From contig NC_015276.1 of the NCBI RefSeq assembly GCF_000192865.1, positions 2,604,001-2,668,000 of the forward strand: a DNA stretch of 64,000 nucleotides. Reading direction: 5' to 3'. The DNA comes from Marinomonas mediterranea MMB-1 (GTDB taxonomy: Bacteria; Pseudomonadota; Gammaproteobacteria; Pseudomonadales; Marinomonadaceae). Of the stretch, positions 7,691-16,620 are shown one piece after another; position 1 is the stretch's first letter; every line of letters starts with the position of its first letter. The notes beneath the pieces were generated by a model, which searched no databases, had not been told where the DNA came from, and saw only the letters and a program-made list of their open reading frames with translations. Position numbers and translations under genes: made by a program.

Positions 7691-9842
7691 AAACGAAATT
7701 CCCAAAAAGTACAATCCGCAAAATACGTCCACAGCGGTATTAAAAAATACCTTTGCCATCAGGCTAAAGGAGTTTAAACGCTTATGGAAAGCGATATCAC
7801 AGTCGACCATGGAATCTCCTGAACAACATTACATCATTCAAGGGGTAAGAGGAGCAGGGAAAACCACGTTACTCACGCGGTTATGTATTGAGGTGGAAGA
7901 AAGCGATACCCTATCAAGTTGGTTGATCCCCATTCAGCTAAAAGAAGAAGAATATGGCATCAGTTCTTTGTTTAGCTTTTGGTTGCGCATTGCGGAAGAT
8001 TTGGAAGAACACCCTCTATACGGCAAACACTTTAAAGGTCTCGCTGAAGACATAGAAGACATAGAGCAAGAAGATGGCGAAGACGCAAAAATGGCGTTCA
8101 AACTCCTAAACAACGCTTTAAACCACCAGCAACAAAAAATCATTATTTTCATTGATAATATTGCGGAACTATTTGATCACTTCACTAAGGTCGATATAGC
8201 GACCCTTAGGGAAGTATTAAGCCAAAGTGCCAACCTAAGAATCATTGGCGGCTCTGCGATTTCGCTTGAAAACTTCTATGATCATCAACACCCTTTTTAC
8301 CAGTTTTTTAACGTCATCACCTTACACTCACTAAGCAAGCAGGAAACTCTGGATCTACTCTTAGCACTGGCAGAAGTCGCAGGCGAAGAGGCTGTTAAGC
8401 AAATTACCTTAGCCATAGAGCAACAACCTGAAAAAATTGAATCCATTCGGCGGCTTACTGGCGGTGTCCCAAGAACCATCGCATTGTTATTTGATATCTT
8501 AGCGGAAGGCCCTCACGGCACGACCTTTGGTTATTTAGACGACACCCTAGACATGGCCTCTCCGATATACAAACATCGGATGGACGATCTCAGTAAACAA
8601 CAAAAACCCATCGTACACGCCATTGCCAAACACTGGGATGCCATCTCAGTAAAAGAGATTGCGCAAAAGACTCGTATCAACAGTAAAACCATCTCGGCTC
8701 AATTATCCCAATTACAAAAGCAGTGGATAGTAGAGAAAATCCCTACCGACAATAAAAACCATCTTTACCGCATTCATGAACGGTTTTTCAATATTTGGTA
8801 TCTAATGCGCTATGGCCGCCGTCGGGATAAAAACAAATTACTTTGGTTAACCCGATTTATTGAAATGTGGTGCACCCAAGAAGACTTAACACACAGAATC
8901 GCTCAGTTTTCATCTGGGCTAAATAACGATGCGTACCTACCAGGCACGTTAGCCTACACTTCCGCCCTACTCGGTTGTAAAACCATCAGCATCCATGAAA
9001 AAGAGCAGATATATCAGCATGCTCATGATTTCTTTAAACAACAAAGTGATGAGAGTTATCTAAGTTCATTACCTGAAATAGACGGCAAAGAATATTTTGA
9101 TCAAGCATATGCTCATATGGACAAAGAAGAATTTGACGAAGCAATTAAGTGTTTTGAAAAAGCAGCGTCAAAGGGACACGTTAGGGCCTATATATTAATA
9201 GGCAATTTGTACCATCTTAAACTAAACAACCCCAAATTAGCCGAAGAGAACTACCTCAAGGCCATTAAGCACGAAGTAACTGAGGCTTATCTATGTTTAG
9301 GGGATTTATACTATATTGAATTAAACGACTTTTCAAAAGCGGAACAAATGTACCTTGACGCTATCAAACATGGTGAAGTTAATACTTATTATCGTATAGC
9401 ATTGCTGTATTTTGGAAAAAATTCATCTGATAAAAAAGAGCAAGTGCTGGCCTATGCTAAAAAAGGCGTTATCCATTTTGAAAACTTCTTAAGTTTATAT
9501 GCCCTCACATCTGTTGCGCTATGGAACAATGAGTTAAATACGGCAACCACAGCCATGGAAAAACTCTTAAAGGGCATGATAGAAACACAAAGCATCGAAG
9601 AAAATATTGAATACATAAATGATTTAATTCTTTTCTTTTTAGCCAAAAAACAAACTTACCTAGTAGAAAACTGGTTAAACGAATTTGATTTAACAGAAGA
9701 GCTCAAACCTCTGTATTACACGCTAATGTGTTTAATGAAAGATGAATACCCGAATGAATATTTACGTATGGGTTCAGAACTAAAAGAAACCGTTGAAGAA
9801 ATGCTGGCGACAGTTGATGACCTAGCAATTACTTACTCATAA
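7671..9842 (+). CDS. P-loop NTPase with winged helix and TPR/Sel1-like repeats (cassette gene 2)
   Basis: The 723-aa protein has Walker A GVRGAGKTT at residues 58-66 and Walker B KIIIFIDNIAEL at about 156-167. A GGVPRTIALLFDIL segment (about 264-277) and a winged helix at roughly 305-380 (IVHAIAKHWDAISVKEIA, YRIHERFFNIWYLMRYG) follow, as in STAND NTPases. The C-terminal third has helical repeats of TPR/Sel1 type at about residues 470-600, with FDQAYAHMDKEEFDEAIKCF and AEENYLKAIKHEVTEAYLCL. These are sensor or scaffold modules in many STAND proteins. It overlaps gene 1 by 20 bp. No effector domain is recognised, so the effector role may lie in the partner or in an unrecognised part. Confidence 0.75.
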   Translation: MPTVPYKNEIPKKYNPQNTSTAVLKNTFAIRLKEFKRLWKAISQSTMESPEQHYIIQGVRGAGKTTLLTRLCIEVEESDTLSSWLIPIQLKEEEYGISSLFSFWLRIAEDLEEHPLYGKHFKGLAEDIEDIEQEDGEDAKMAFKLLNNALNHQQQKIIIFIDNIAELFDHFTKVDIATLREVLSQSANLRIIGGSAISLENFYDHQHPFYQFFNVITLHSLSKQETLDLLLALAEVAGEEAVKQITLAIEQQPEKIESIRRLTGGVPRTIALLFDILAEGPHGTTFGYLDDTLDMASPIYKHRMDDLSKQQKPIVHAIAKHWDAISVKEIAQKTRINSKTISAQLSQLQKQWIVEKIPTDNKNHLYRIHERFFNIWYLMRYGRRRDKNKLLWLTRFIEMWCTQEDLTHRIAQFSSGLNNDAYLPGTLAYTSALLGCKTISIHEKEQIYQHAHDFFKQQSDESYLSSLPEIDGKEYFDQAYAHMDKEEFDEAIKCFEKAASKGHVRAYILIGNLYHLKLNNPKLAEENYLKAIKHEVTEAYLCLGDLYYIELNDFSKAEQMYLDAIKHGEVNTYYRIALLYFGKNSSDKKEQVLAYAKKGVIHFENFLSLYALTSVALWNNELNTATTAMEKLLKGMIETQSIEENIEYINDLILFFLAKKQTYLVENWLNEFDLTEELKPLYYTLMCLMKDEYPNEYLRMGSELKETVEEMLATVDDLAITYS

Positions 9843-9879
9843 GGGACTTTAGCCATTCAATCTATCAGGCGCTTATTCT

Positions 9880-9897
9880 CTGAATTTAGTGAATTTA
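9880..9897. repeat. 18-bp repeat, copy 2 (also at 872-889)
   Basis: CTGAATTTAGTGAATTTA is identical to 872-889. It lies between the stop of the second ATPase gene and the fosA stop codon, inside the cassette near its right boundary. Confidence 0.4.
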
Positions 9898-9955
9898 AGG
9901 TAGTACTGGCAGCAGAGTGATTAAAAGAGTGATTTAAAGAGTAATTCAAAGCCAG

Positions 9956-10033
9956 TCACAACCACACCAATCCCGAGTAAGGCGCTTCTTTGAGGCTTTC
10001 TAAACGACTCATGAGGTTACCGGAATGGATCTC
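9956..10033. repeat. 78-bp direct repeat, proximal copy inside fosA
   Basis: This is the 3' end of the intact fosA, stop codon included, repeated at 6331-6408 with three mismatches. The repeat ends precisely at the stop codon on one side, so it is a candidate attachment site. Confidence 0.85.
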
Positions 10034-10354
10034 TAGTTTGTGTCCATCAGGGTCAAGAAAGTATACGGAATCGCCTTCGCTTGAATTCACTTTCCACTCT
10101 GTGACGCCTGCCTGTCTTAATTTATCACGACAGGTGGTAAAGTCTGCTTCTTGGACGTTGAAGGCAATGTGCGTGTAGTCTCCCGCTGGGGAGACATCGT
10201 CACAATAAAGGCACAACCATAAATCACCGCAAGACAAATAAGCGCCTTTATCCCATTTTACATGGCCTTTCATGCCTAAAAGATCGACATAGAATGTTAG
10301 CGAACGCGCTAGGTCACTTACTGAAAGCGTTATATGATTAAGTCCAGATACCAC
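9956..10354 (-). CDS. fosA: FosA-type fosfomycin resistance protein (glutathione transferase)
   Basis: The 132-aa product matches FosA of the vicinal-oxygen-chelate superfamily along its whole length. Metal ligands are in place: His7 (GLNH), His62 (DYTH) and Glu108 (KLEIH), equal to H7/H64/E110 of the known enzyme. The motifs GAYLSCGDLWLCL and NSSEGDSVYFLDPDGH are typical. It would open the epoxide of fosfomycin with glutathione, using Mn and K. I chose the GTG at 10354, which has GAGGAG 6 bases upstream and gives the FosA-like start MVSGLNH; the open frame runs further to 10432. Its 3' end is duplicated at 6331-6408 and borders the ATPase cassette. It is divergent from the response regulator gene. 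Confidence 0.85.
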   Translation of the reverse strand: MVSGLNHITLSVSDLARSLTFYVDLLGMKGHVKWDKGAYLSCGDLWLCLYCDDVSPAGDYTHIAFNVQEADFTTCRDKLRQAGVTEWKVNSSEGDSVYFLDPDGHKLEIHSGNLMSRLESLKEAPYSGLVWL

Positions 10355-10505
10355 GTAAAACTCCTCGGCATTTTTCAAGTTAGTTGTCACCAAGTACGCT
10401 TTTTTTATCATACACTTGTCCAATACTGTCACAAAAGTTCAAAGGCAATGAATCGCGATTCATGACAAAATTTCTATAATAAGAGACTGTAAGATAAGGG
10501 CCGAT

Positions 10506-11285
10506 ATGGACAACTATACTCTAAACGAACACAACACTAGACTCCTTGTCGTAGAGGACGACATTGAACTCGCGTCACTTGTACAAGAGTTTCTGTCGAA
10601 GAACGGCTATGAGGTTGATGTCATTTCCAATGGTTTAGAGGCCGTCGATTTCATATTGAATGAACAGCCCGATCTTGTTCTGTTAGACATTATGCTGCCC
10701 GGAATGTCTGGAATTGACGTGTGTAAAACCGTTCGCACACAATTCAATAACCCTATTTTGATGCTCACGTCGTTAGACGAAGATATGGACCAGATGCTTG
10801 GTCTTGAACTGGGCGCCGACGACTACGTCATCAAGCCTGTAAAGCCACGCTTGCTACTCTCACGAATCAAGGCGCTGTTAAGACGATCTGTCGTCAACCA
10901 AACGCAACTTGAGAGCATGAATACCTCGCGCTCTAATGTGACAGACGGTCAATCAGGTAGCCAATCAAATGCGTTGGAAATCGACCTTTCGAAGCGAAGC
11001 ATCACTTATAAAGGCGCGCTTATTAGCTTCACCACGGCGGAGTATGATCTTTTAAAAATGCTTATCGACAGCGCAGGAGAGATTATTTCTCGTGACGAGG
11101 TGGTACAAAACTTAAGAGGCTTTGAATACGATGGCTTAGATCGTTCAATTGACCGTCGAATCTCACGCCTGAGAAAAAAACTAAACGACGACTCGATCAA
11201 CCCACGCGTTATCAAGACCATCCGAGGGAAAGGCTACCTACTCTGCGCACCGATTAAGGTGATAGGAAATAAACTGGATGATTAA
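10506..11285 (+). CDS. OmpR-family response regulator (RstA-like)
   Basis: The receiver domain covers residues 10-130, with acidic pocket VEDD near 16-19, the phosphoacceptor Asp61 in LVLLDIMLPGMSG and Lys in YVIKPVKP. A linker of about 30 residues leads to an OmpR-type winged helix (about 160-250; TTAEYDLLKMLIDSAGEIIS, RISRLRKKL, IRGKGYLL). It overlaps the sensor kinase gene by 8 bp. The paired kinase is RstB-like, so this is probably the RstA partner. Known RstAB systems respond to envelope, acid or divalent-cation cues; the signal here is unknown. A likely target is the outer-membrane protein gene directly downstream. Confidence 0.88.
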   Translation: MDNYTLNEHNTRLLVVEDDIELASLVQEFLSKNGYEVDVISNGLEAVDFILNEQPDLVLLDIMLPGMSGIDVCKTVRTQFNNPILMLTSLDEDMDQMLGLELGADDYVIKPVKPRLLLSRIKALLRRSVVNQTQLESMNTSRSNVTDGQSGSQSNALEIDLSKRSITYKGALISFTTAEYDLLKMLIDSAGEIISRDEVVQNLRGFEYDGLDRSIDRRISRLRKKLNDDSINPRVIKTIRGKGYLLCAPIKVIGNKLDD

Positions 11286-12888
11286 GCTCTTTTTTCGGCT
11301 GTCTTTTTTCGTTTTTGTACCGTTACTCTTTTTGATTTTATCGAGTTCTTACAGCCCTATCGCCGCCATTAACCACAACTTTGTTCATAACAGGATTGTC
11401 GAAGCCTACAAAGGCACCTTCTACCTGATTGAGCAGAAGCTGAACGTCTTGCCTCCGTCTCAATGGCCCGAAAAATTTCCAGAGATCACCGCCGACTTTG
11501 CGTATCACATTGAATTACTGCCCGCTGACGGCACGGTGGAAGATTACCAAGGCGACCTGTCAAAGCTTAAACCCAACGAATATGTGTCTGTGTTCGATGA
11601 AGAAAGCGATCTGACTGGAATAATAAAGCACTTGTACGATGGTCAATGGTACCTATATATGGAACTTGACTCTAAGGAAGAGCAAGCGGTGCTTGAAGCA
11701 GTCGCCGGAACACACAGCTTACTAATGGAGCTGTTAAATAGCACGCCAAAAGAAGAATGGCGCAGTGCATTGAAATCCATTCAACCAAACTTTGGCTACG
11801 AGTTGGATTTAATAACCCAACAAGAACTGTCCGATTTAAGCGACTTGAGCGACGCAAAAAAACGCCAACTCCAAGACATTAGAGTCACTTGGCGAGACAC
11901 AGAAGAGGATACGACGTATCTCTATATGACCGCCCCCGATAACGAATCCATTCTAGTAGCAGGTCCGATTCTGTTGCCTGGTTCAAGTTTAACGGCGCTT
12001 CTCTTTATCATTCTCGTGATTGTATCGTGTGTCTCTTTTGGTATTTTGAGCTTCATTTACCCGCTTTGGAGAGACCTCAACAAGCTCGCTCATTCTTCAG
12101 CGAAGTTTGGTGAAGGGCATCTAACCCAACGCGCTAAAATTGGTCGTTTCTCCTCGATACGACAGGTCGCCACGACCTTTAATACCATGGCCGACCAAAT
12201 CGAAAAAATGGTCAAGGGCCAACGAGATCTTACAAACGCCATTGCCCATGACCTTCGAACTCCCCTCTCTCGTTTAAGCTTTGCGTTCGAAATGCTCCGC
12301 TCCGAAAACATCTCTGAAGATGAAAAAAAACGTTATGAAAAAAGCATCGCGTCAGGCATTCACACATTAGACAATTTGATCAATCAAATTCTCGCACTAT
12401 CCCGCTATAGCCGTGCAACAGACATTACTCATTTTGGTCATCACCCACTAGGGCAATTGATTCTCTCGGAGATAGACTTTCAATCTGATGAGCATCCATC
12501 GCACGTTTTCCAAGGCAACGTATCAAAAGAACTCCAAGACACTGAGGTATTCGTCGATCAAAAAGCCATGCTGCGCGCGCTGAACAACTTAATCACCAAC
12601 GCGCTCAGATACGGCAATTCGATGGTCGCAGTAGGTTTTAAGTTGCACGACGAGCACTTTTATCTATCGGTAGAGGACGACGGTCTAGGGATTCCTGAAA
12701 AGGACCGACAACGTGTTTTCTTACCTTTTAAGCAACTCGATAACGAGCAACGGGAGTCTGCCAAAGGGCACGGATTAGGCCTTGCGATTGTCCAGCAAAT
12801 TGCCGATTGGCACGACGGCGAAGCTTATATCGAATCGTCTTCCCTTGGCGGCGCCAAAATCACTATAAAGTGGCCAATAAAGCGCTAA
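11278..12888 (+). CDS. Sensor histidine kinase (RstB-like)
   Basis: The 536-aa protein has TM1 at about residues 5-25, a periplasmic sensor region to about 238, TM2 at 240-262, HAMP to about 312, HisKA with the phosphoacceptor His324 in AIAHDLRTPLSRL, and a HATPase domain with N-box NNLITNALRYG, G1 DDGLGIP and G2 GHGLGLAIV. The periplasmic domain holds two segments of RstB type (FYLIEQKLNVLPPSQWPEKF and LLMELLNSTPKEEWRSAL), which looks like an internal duplication of the RstB sensor unit and explains the length above the roughly 430 aa of E. coli RstB. It is co-translated with the response regulator (ATGATTAAG overlap). Confidence 0.88.
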   Translation: MIKLFFRLSFFVFVPLLFLILSSSYSPIAAINHNFVHNRIVEAYKGTFYLIEQKLNVLPPSQWPEKFPEITADFAYHIELLPADGTVEDYQGDLSKLKPNEYVSVFDEESDLTGIIKHLYDGQWYLYMELDSKEEQAVLEAVAGTHSLLMELLNSTPKEEWRSALKSIQPNFGYELDLITQQELSDLSDLSDAKKRQLQDIRVTWRDTEEDTTYLYMTAPDNESILVAGPILLPGSSLTALLFIILVIVSCVSFGILSFIYPLWRDLNKLAHSSAKFGEGHLTQRAKIGRFSSIRQVATTFNTMADQIEKMVKGQRDLTNAIAHDLRTPLSRLSFAFEMLRSENISEDEKKRYEKSIASGIHTLDNLINQILALSRYSRATDITHFGHHPLGQLILSEIDFQSDEHPSHVFQGNVSKELQDTEVFVDQKAMLRALNNLITNALRYGNSMVAVGFKLHDEHFYLSVEDDGLGIPEKDRQRVFLPFKQLDNEQRESAKGHGLGLAIVQQIADWHDGEAYIESSSLGGAKITIKWPIKR

Positions 12889-12963
12889 GCCTCCGACTGT
12901 TTTTACTGACTTGCGTTCTTCACTTTACGTGTATTTTGCACACTCCATTTCCTAAAAAAGAAT

Positions 12964-13002
12964 TGGACAGAATGCGACCAAAACATCGTCACATTCTGTC
13001 CA
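12964..13002. terminator. Hairpin after the sensor kinase gene
   Basis: TGGACAGAATG (12964-12974) and CATTCTGTCCA (12992-13002) form an 11-bp perfect stem. No T-run follows, so it may be a terminator of weak type or a protein-binding palindrome in the leader of the outer-membrane protein gene. Confidence 0.4.
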
Positions 13003-13094
13003 GTAGTCGCCACATACTTCGAGTCTGATTTCCTTCAACATATCTCTTATCGAAACAACACAACGTTGTCATTTAGACGAGACTGGAGATAGAA

Positions 13095-13802
13095 ATGAAG
13101 ATATTAACTGCCTTAACTGCATCCATGCTTGTATGGATTCAACCCACCATAGCTGCTGATTTAAGCGTCAATGAAAACTCGCCGTCGTATTCAGTTGGAC
13201 TCGGTGTGAGTAACTTTGGTCTTGGACTCAGTGCAGCACATAAAACCGACTGGCATATCAAAAGCGGTGATCAAATCCAAATACGCGCGATAGCGAGTAC
13301 AATTGAAGGAGATACAGGTGGGTACGACACGGACATCGCTGGGATCAATTACGATAAAATCGACTACGACTCCCACGCTTTTCAGCTTGGGTTAGATTGG
13401 TACCCATCGCAGAGCGGATGGACGGAGAAAATCTTTTTCTCTGGTGGAGCGCTCTATTTGGATTTAGATTCAACCATCTATGCAGATAAAGGAAAGTCTT
13501 ATACCGTTGGCTCAACGCAAATTAACCCAAGCGACCTAACCTCATTTCAAGCAAATATTACGCGAGAAAAAGTGATCCCTTATGTCAGCCTTGGTTGGGG
13601 TAACAAAATTCAAGGCGCGCCTGGTTTTGACTTTCAAGCAGAACTCGGCGTCGCTTTCATAGGCAAAGCCGATGTCAACGTCTCTTCAAGCGGAAATAAA
13701 TCGATTTCTACTGCTGAGTTGGAAGCGGAACGAAAACAAATCATTGACGACACAGAAGGCCCTGCACCGTTTGCTAACTTTACCGTCGCGTATCACTTCT
13801 AA
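13095..13802 (+). CDS. Outer-membrane beta-barrel protein
   Basis: The 235-aa precursor has a signal peptide of about 20 residues (cut after TIAA), alternating strands such as YSVGLGVSNFGLGLSAAH, and ends with the C-terminal FTVAYHF typical of BAM-assembled beta-barrels. I do not recognise a specific family. GGAGAT precedes the start. It is 206 bp downstream of the RstAB-like system and in the same direction, separated by a palindrome, so it may be one of that system's targets. A 15-bp perfect hairpin follows the gene. Confidence 0.7.
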   Translation: MKILTALTASMLVWIQPTIAADLSVNENSPSYSVGLGVSNFGLGLSAAHKTDWHIKSGDQIQIRAIASTIEGDTGGYDTDIAGINYDKIDYDSHAFQLGLDWYPSQSGWTEKIFFSGGALYLDLDSTIYADKGKSYTVGSTQINPSDLTSFQANITREKVIPYVSLGWGNKIQGAPGFDFQAELGVAFIGKADVNVSSSGNKSISTAELEAERKQIIDDTEGPAPFANFTVAYHF

Positions 13803-13864
13803 GCCCGCGCTCTACTCTAATGCAATTTTATAAGTTCTAGTTAATTGCCTCTTCTCTTCCCCCA

Positions 13865-13900
13865 ATCATTTCCCCGTTTATCGTCAAACGGGGAAATGAT
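13865..13900. terminator. Strong hairpin after the beta-barrel gene
   Basis: ATCATTTCCCCGTTT (13865-13879) and its reverse complement (13886-13900) form a 15-bp perfect stem with a 6-base loop. There is no clear U-run. It separates the beta-barrel gene from the promoter of the fusion gene. Confidence 0.55.
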
Positions 13901-13904
13901 GTGC

Positions 13905-13932
13905 TTGACCCTTTACCTGTCTGAGTTAATAT
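13905..13932 (+). promoter_or_regulatory. Sigma-70-like promoter of the fusion gene
   Basis: TTGACC (13905-13910) and TAATAT (13927-13932) with a 16-base spacer lie 33 bases upstream of the 875-aa gene start. Confidence 0.5.
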
Positions 13933-13965
13933 GAAAGTCTAATAGTCAGAAAAGGATTCACGTTC

Positions 13966-16593
13966 ATGCCAGCAGAGACTCCACTGTATGATCTTTTTCG
14001 TTCTAAGGCGATCGACCAAAATATTTCTTTCGACGCGTCCAACGCAACCATTGAAAAGTTCGAAGCGCTCGCTTCTCGCACTACTTTTACGTCTCAAACC
14101 GTTCTTGCTGAACAGAACGGAATAGCGAAACATTTAAGCTTTTTGCTGGATGGAAAAGCGACATTTACCAAACACAGAACCTCTGAAGCGATCACTATTG
14201 CAACAACGCAAGTCGCCTTTTCGCCTCTGGGTATCTCTGGCCTAAACTCTCCGGGACGTTATATGTCCCAAATTGAAGTGGAGGAAAAAAGCGAAGTCAT
14301 TACATTACAGCTAAAAGAGCTGCGCGAGTTATTCATTAGCGACCCGGCTTTTGCGACGGCGTTTCTTTCTCTTGTTCTAGCCTGTGCAACCTCTTTGTTA
14401 TGGCAAACCCGTGGTTTAAAAACATCGCCGACTCCACTAGAAGGAGACGTATCGAAAGGCGTGTCACACTCGACTGACTACGATATTGTCCGGCGCGTTG
14501 GCGAATCAGCGTTCTTCGCACCTTTTACAAAAGAAAGCCTTGAAGCGCTTATTCCCTTCTCTGAGTTGCGCTTGTATTCCAAAGGCGAGACCATTAACAA
14601 AGAAGGCGAGCCGTCGAACAACGTAAATATACTCTTTTCAGGCCGCCTTCTTGCTAGTTTTACCGATAACCGCTCAGAGTCTCAGACTCAAAAATCTCGC
14701 GCCGTCGCACGGCCAGGTGTGGCACTGTCTTGGAGTAACGGACGTTCACGTTTACCCGCACCTTATACACTGATCGCCTCGCGTGATACCACCATGTTAT
14801 GTCTCTCTGAAGACAACATGCGCCGTTTAGTCGACGAAGCGCCGTCATTGGCATGCACCCTATTACTACAACAAATCTGGCAAATTGGGCGCTACCAACA
14901 AACCGCCGCCGGTCTTGCTAATGGGGAAATCGACGACGTTGCGTCTCATATGGAAGCGTTGCTTGAAGACAACAAAGCTCGCATCCCTGTTACCTCCAGC
15001 TTGTACAGCACGCCTCATAGCTTGCGCAATCGTTTTACCGTCGGCAACGCTCTGAACGCCATCTATGATGCGGTCATTCATGGAAACGATGCGGAACGAT
15101 CCATCGCTGGGCTTATGATTGACTTGCTTCATGGTGTCGAACGCCAGCACCGTTTTTTCAAAAGCCTTACGGCGGTCTACAATCGCGTTGCTGGCGCGCC
15201 AGCCAGCATGACCTCACAACGAGTCCGAGAGCTATCCAATTCAGATTTCGCCCGCGCCTTTGATCAAGTCGCTTATGTCATAAAGGGCATGGAGAATTTG
15301 CCAGAGACCGCGACGAATATATTCTTCTACAATCATTTGGCCGCCATTGAGGACAATGACCTTGCCAACGGCCACGCGTTCTCGATTGACTCTCAGTTCA
15401 TCAGTTCGAAAATACTGCTACCAAAATACGGCGACAGCGGACAACGCATCGTTCGCTCTAGTCGCAATACGGAATTTTGGCGTAATGGCTACTACGCAAG
15501 GCTCGATAACATTTTTGTCGACAACGCAGATTCCGATTGGATAGACGAAACACCGGAAGAAAAACAGCAACGCAAAGAGCGTCTATTTTTAGAGGCTCAA
15601 CGTGTTTTTGACAAGGGTCGACCGCTGGCAATCGCACCAGAAGGAACATCAGAAACCGAGGACAACCTTACGACAACATCACCCGGGCCACTGAAATCAG
15701 GTGCGTTTTTATTAGCGGCAAAACTCAAACCTGAGCCTTATTTAGTACCGATTGCGCTGGCTAACTTCGATTATCCGGTTTCGCATACGACTTACGCCGC
15801 AGTAATCAAGCCGCCTTTTAAAATTAGTGATTACGTTAAAAACGTCGACGACAAAGACGAAATGAATACGTTTTTGGCCGAGTACCGCAAAACATTCAGA
15901 GGTTATGTCGAAGAAGCTCGAGAGCTCGCTGATCTAGTTCAGTCAAATTCAGGCACGTTACCAGACGGGCTAGTGACCAATGCGGGCCTAGTCAGCCCAA
16001 TTGAAGAAGAGTTCGAGACGGACGTCAGAGATTTAGAAAGCCGACTCTGGGAAAAGCAACAACGCAGTAAAATCGCGCTGTTCGGAAGCTCAACCTTTCG
16101 ACTTTGGGAAGACGCAGAATATGACATCGGCTTGCCAGATATCATTAATTTAGGTTTTGGTGGTGCCAGCCTAATTGCGTGCAGAACATATTTTAAGCGA
16201 CTCGTTACGGTTCATAACCCAGACACGCTCATCATCTATGTGGGTGATAATGACATAGGAAGCAGCGCTTCTGGTGATCAAGTCGCTCATGAGTTCCGCT
16301 TGTTCATGTCGGAAGTCAATGAGCAACTGCCGCACACGAAGTGCTATTTTATATCCATTAAACCGAGCCCATTTAGAAAGCATTTACTTCCAGCAATTCA
16401 ACGTGCCAACGAGTTGATATATCAGACCATAGAACAGGACGATCAATGGCGTTATATTGACTTCCATTCACCGATGCTTAACCAAGACGGAACGCCAAGC
16501 GGCGCCTTTTATGATGATGACCCATTGCACGTTAACCTAGCGGGTTATGGTCTACTCGGAAAGCTAATACGCGACGCGTTAAGAAAAGGCTAG
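13966..16593 (+). CDS. Fusion protein: cNMP-binding domains, PlsC-like acyltransferase, SGNH hydrolase
   Basis: Four parts can be seen in 875 residues. Residues about 25-130 and 165-290 are two cyclic-nucleotide-binding-like beta rolls (HLSFLLDGKATF; KGETINKEGEPSNNVNILFSG). Residues about 440-650 resemble a glycerolipid acyltransferase: NHLAAIED is an atypical version of the HX4D block, and the PlsC block III is present as LAIAPEGTSE. From about 690 a GDSL/SGNH hydrolase is complete: GSSTFRLW (Ser block I), GFGGAS (Gly), GDND (Asn), and DPLHVN (Asp-His block V). No signal peptide or membrane helix is visible. The combination suggests cytoplasmic phospholipid remodelling, with acyl transfer and hydrolysis under cyclic-nucleotide or membrane-state control. 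Single gene with its own promoter. Substrates are unknown. Confidence 0.7.
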   Translation: MPAETPLYDLFRSKAIDQNISFDASNATIEKFEALASRTTFTSQTVLAEQNGIAKHLSFLLDGKATFTKHRTSEAITIATTQVAFSPLGISGLNSPGRYMSQIEVEEKSEVITLQLKELRELFISDPAFATAFLSLVLACATSLLWQTRGLKTSPTPLEGDVSKGVSHSTDYDIVRRVGESAFFAPFTKESLEALIPFSELRLYSKGETINKEGEPSNNVNILFSGRLLASFTDNRSESQTQKSRAVARPGVALSWSNGRSRLPAPYTLIASRDTTMLCLSEDNMRRLVDEAPSLACTLLLQQIWQIGRYQQTAAGLANGEIDDVASHMEALLEDNKARIPVTSSLYSTPHSLRNRFTVGNALNAIYDAVIHGNDAERSIAGLMIDLLHGVERQHRFFKSLTAVYNRVAGAPASMTSQRVRELSNSDFARAFDQVAYVIKGMENLPETATNIFFYNHLAAIEDNDLANGHAFSIDSQFISSKILLPKYGDSGQRIVRSSRNTEFWRNGYYARLDNIFVDNADSDWIDETPEEKQQRKERLFLEAQRVFDKGRPLAIAPEGTSETEDNLTTTSPGPLKSGAFLLAAKLKPEPYLVPIALANFDYPVSHTTYAAVIKPPFKISDYVKNVDDKDEMNTFLAEYRKTFRGYVEEARELADLVQSNSGTLPDGLVTNAGLVSPIEEEFETDVRDLESRLWEKQQRSKIALFGSSTFRLWEDAEYDIGLPDIINLGFGGASLIACRTYFKRLVTVHNPDTLIIYVGDNDIGSSASGDQVAHEFRLFMSEVNEQLPHTKCYFISIKPSPFRKHLLPAIQRANELIYQTIEQDDQWRYIDFHSPMLNQDGTPSGAFYDDDPLHVNLAGYGLLGKLIRDALRKG

Positions 16594-16620
16594 CGAAAGC
16601 GCAGTTTATTCCTTCGTAAA

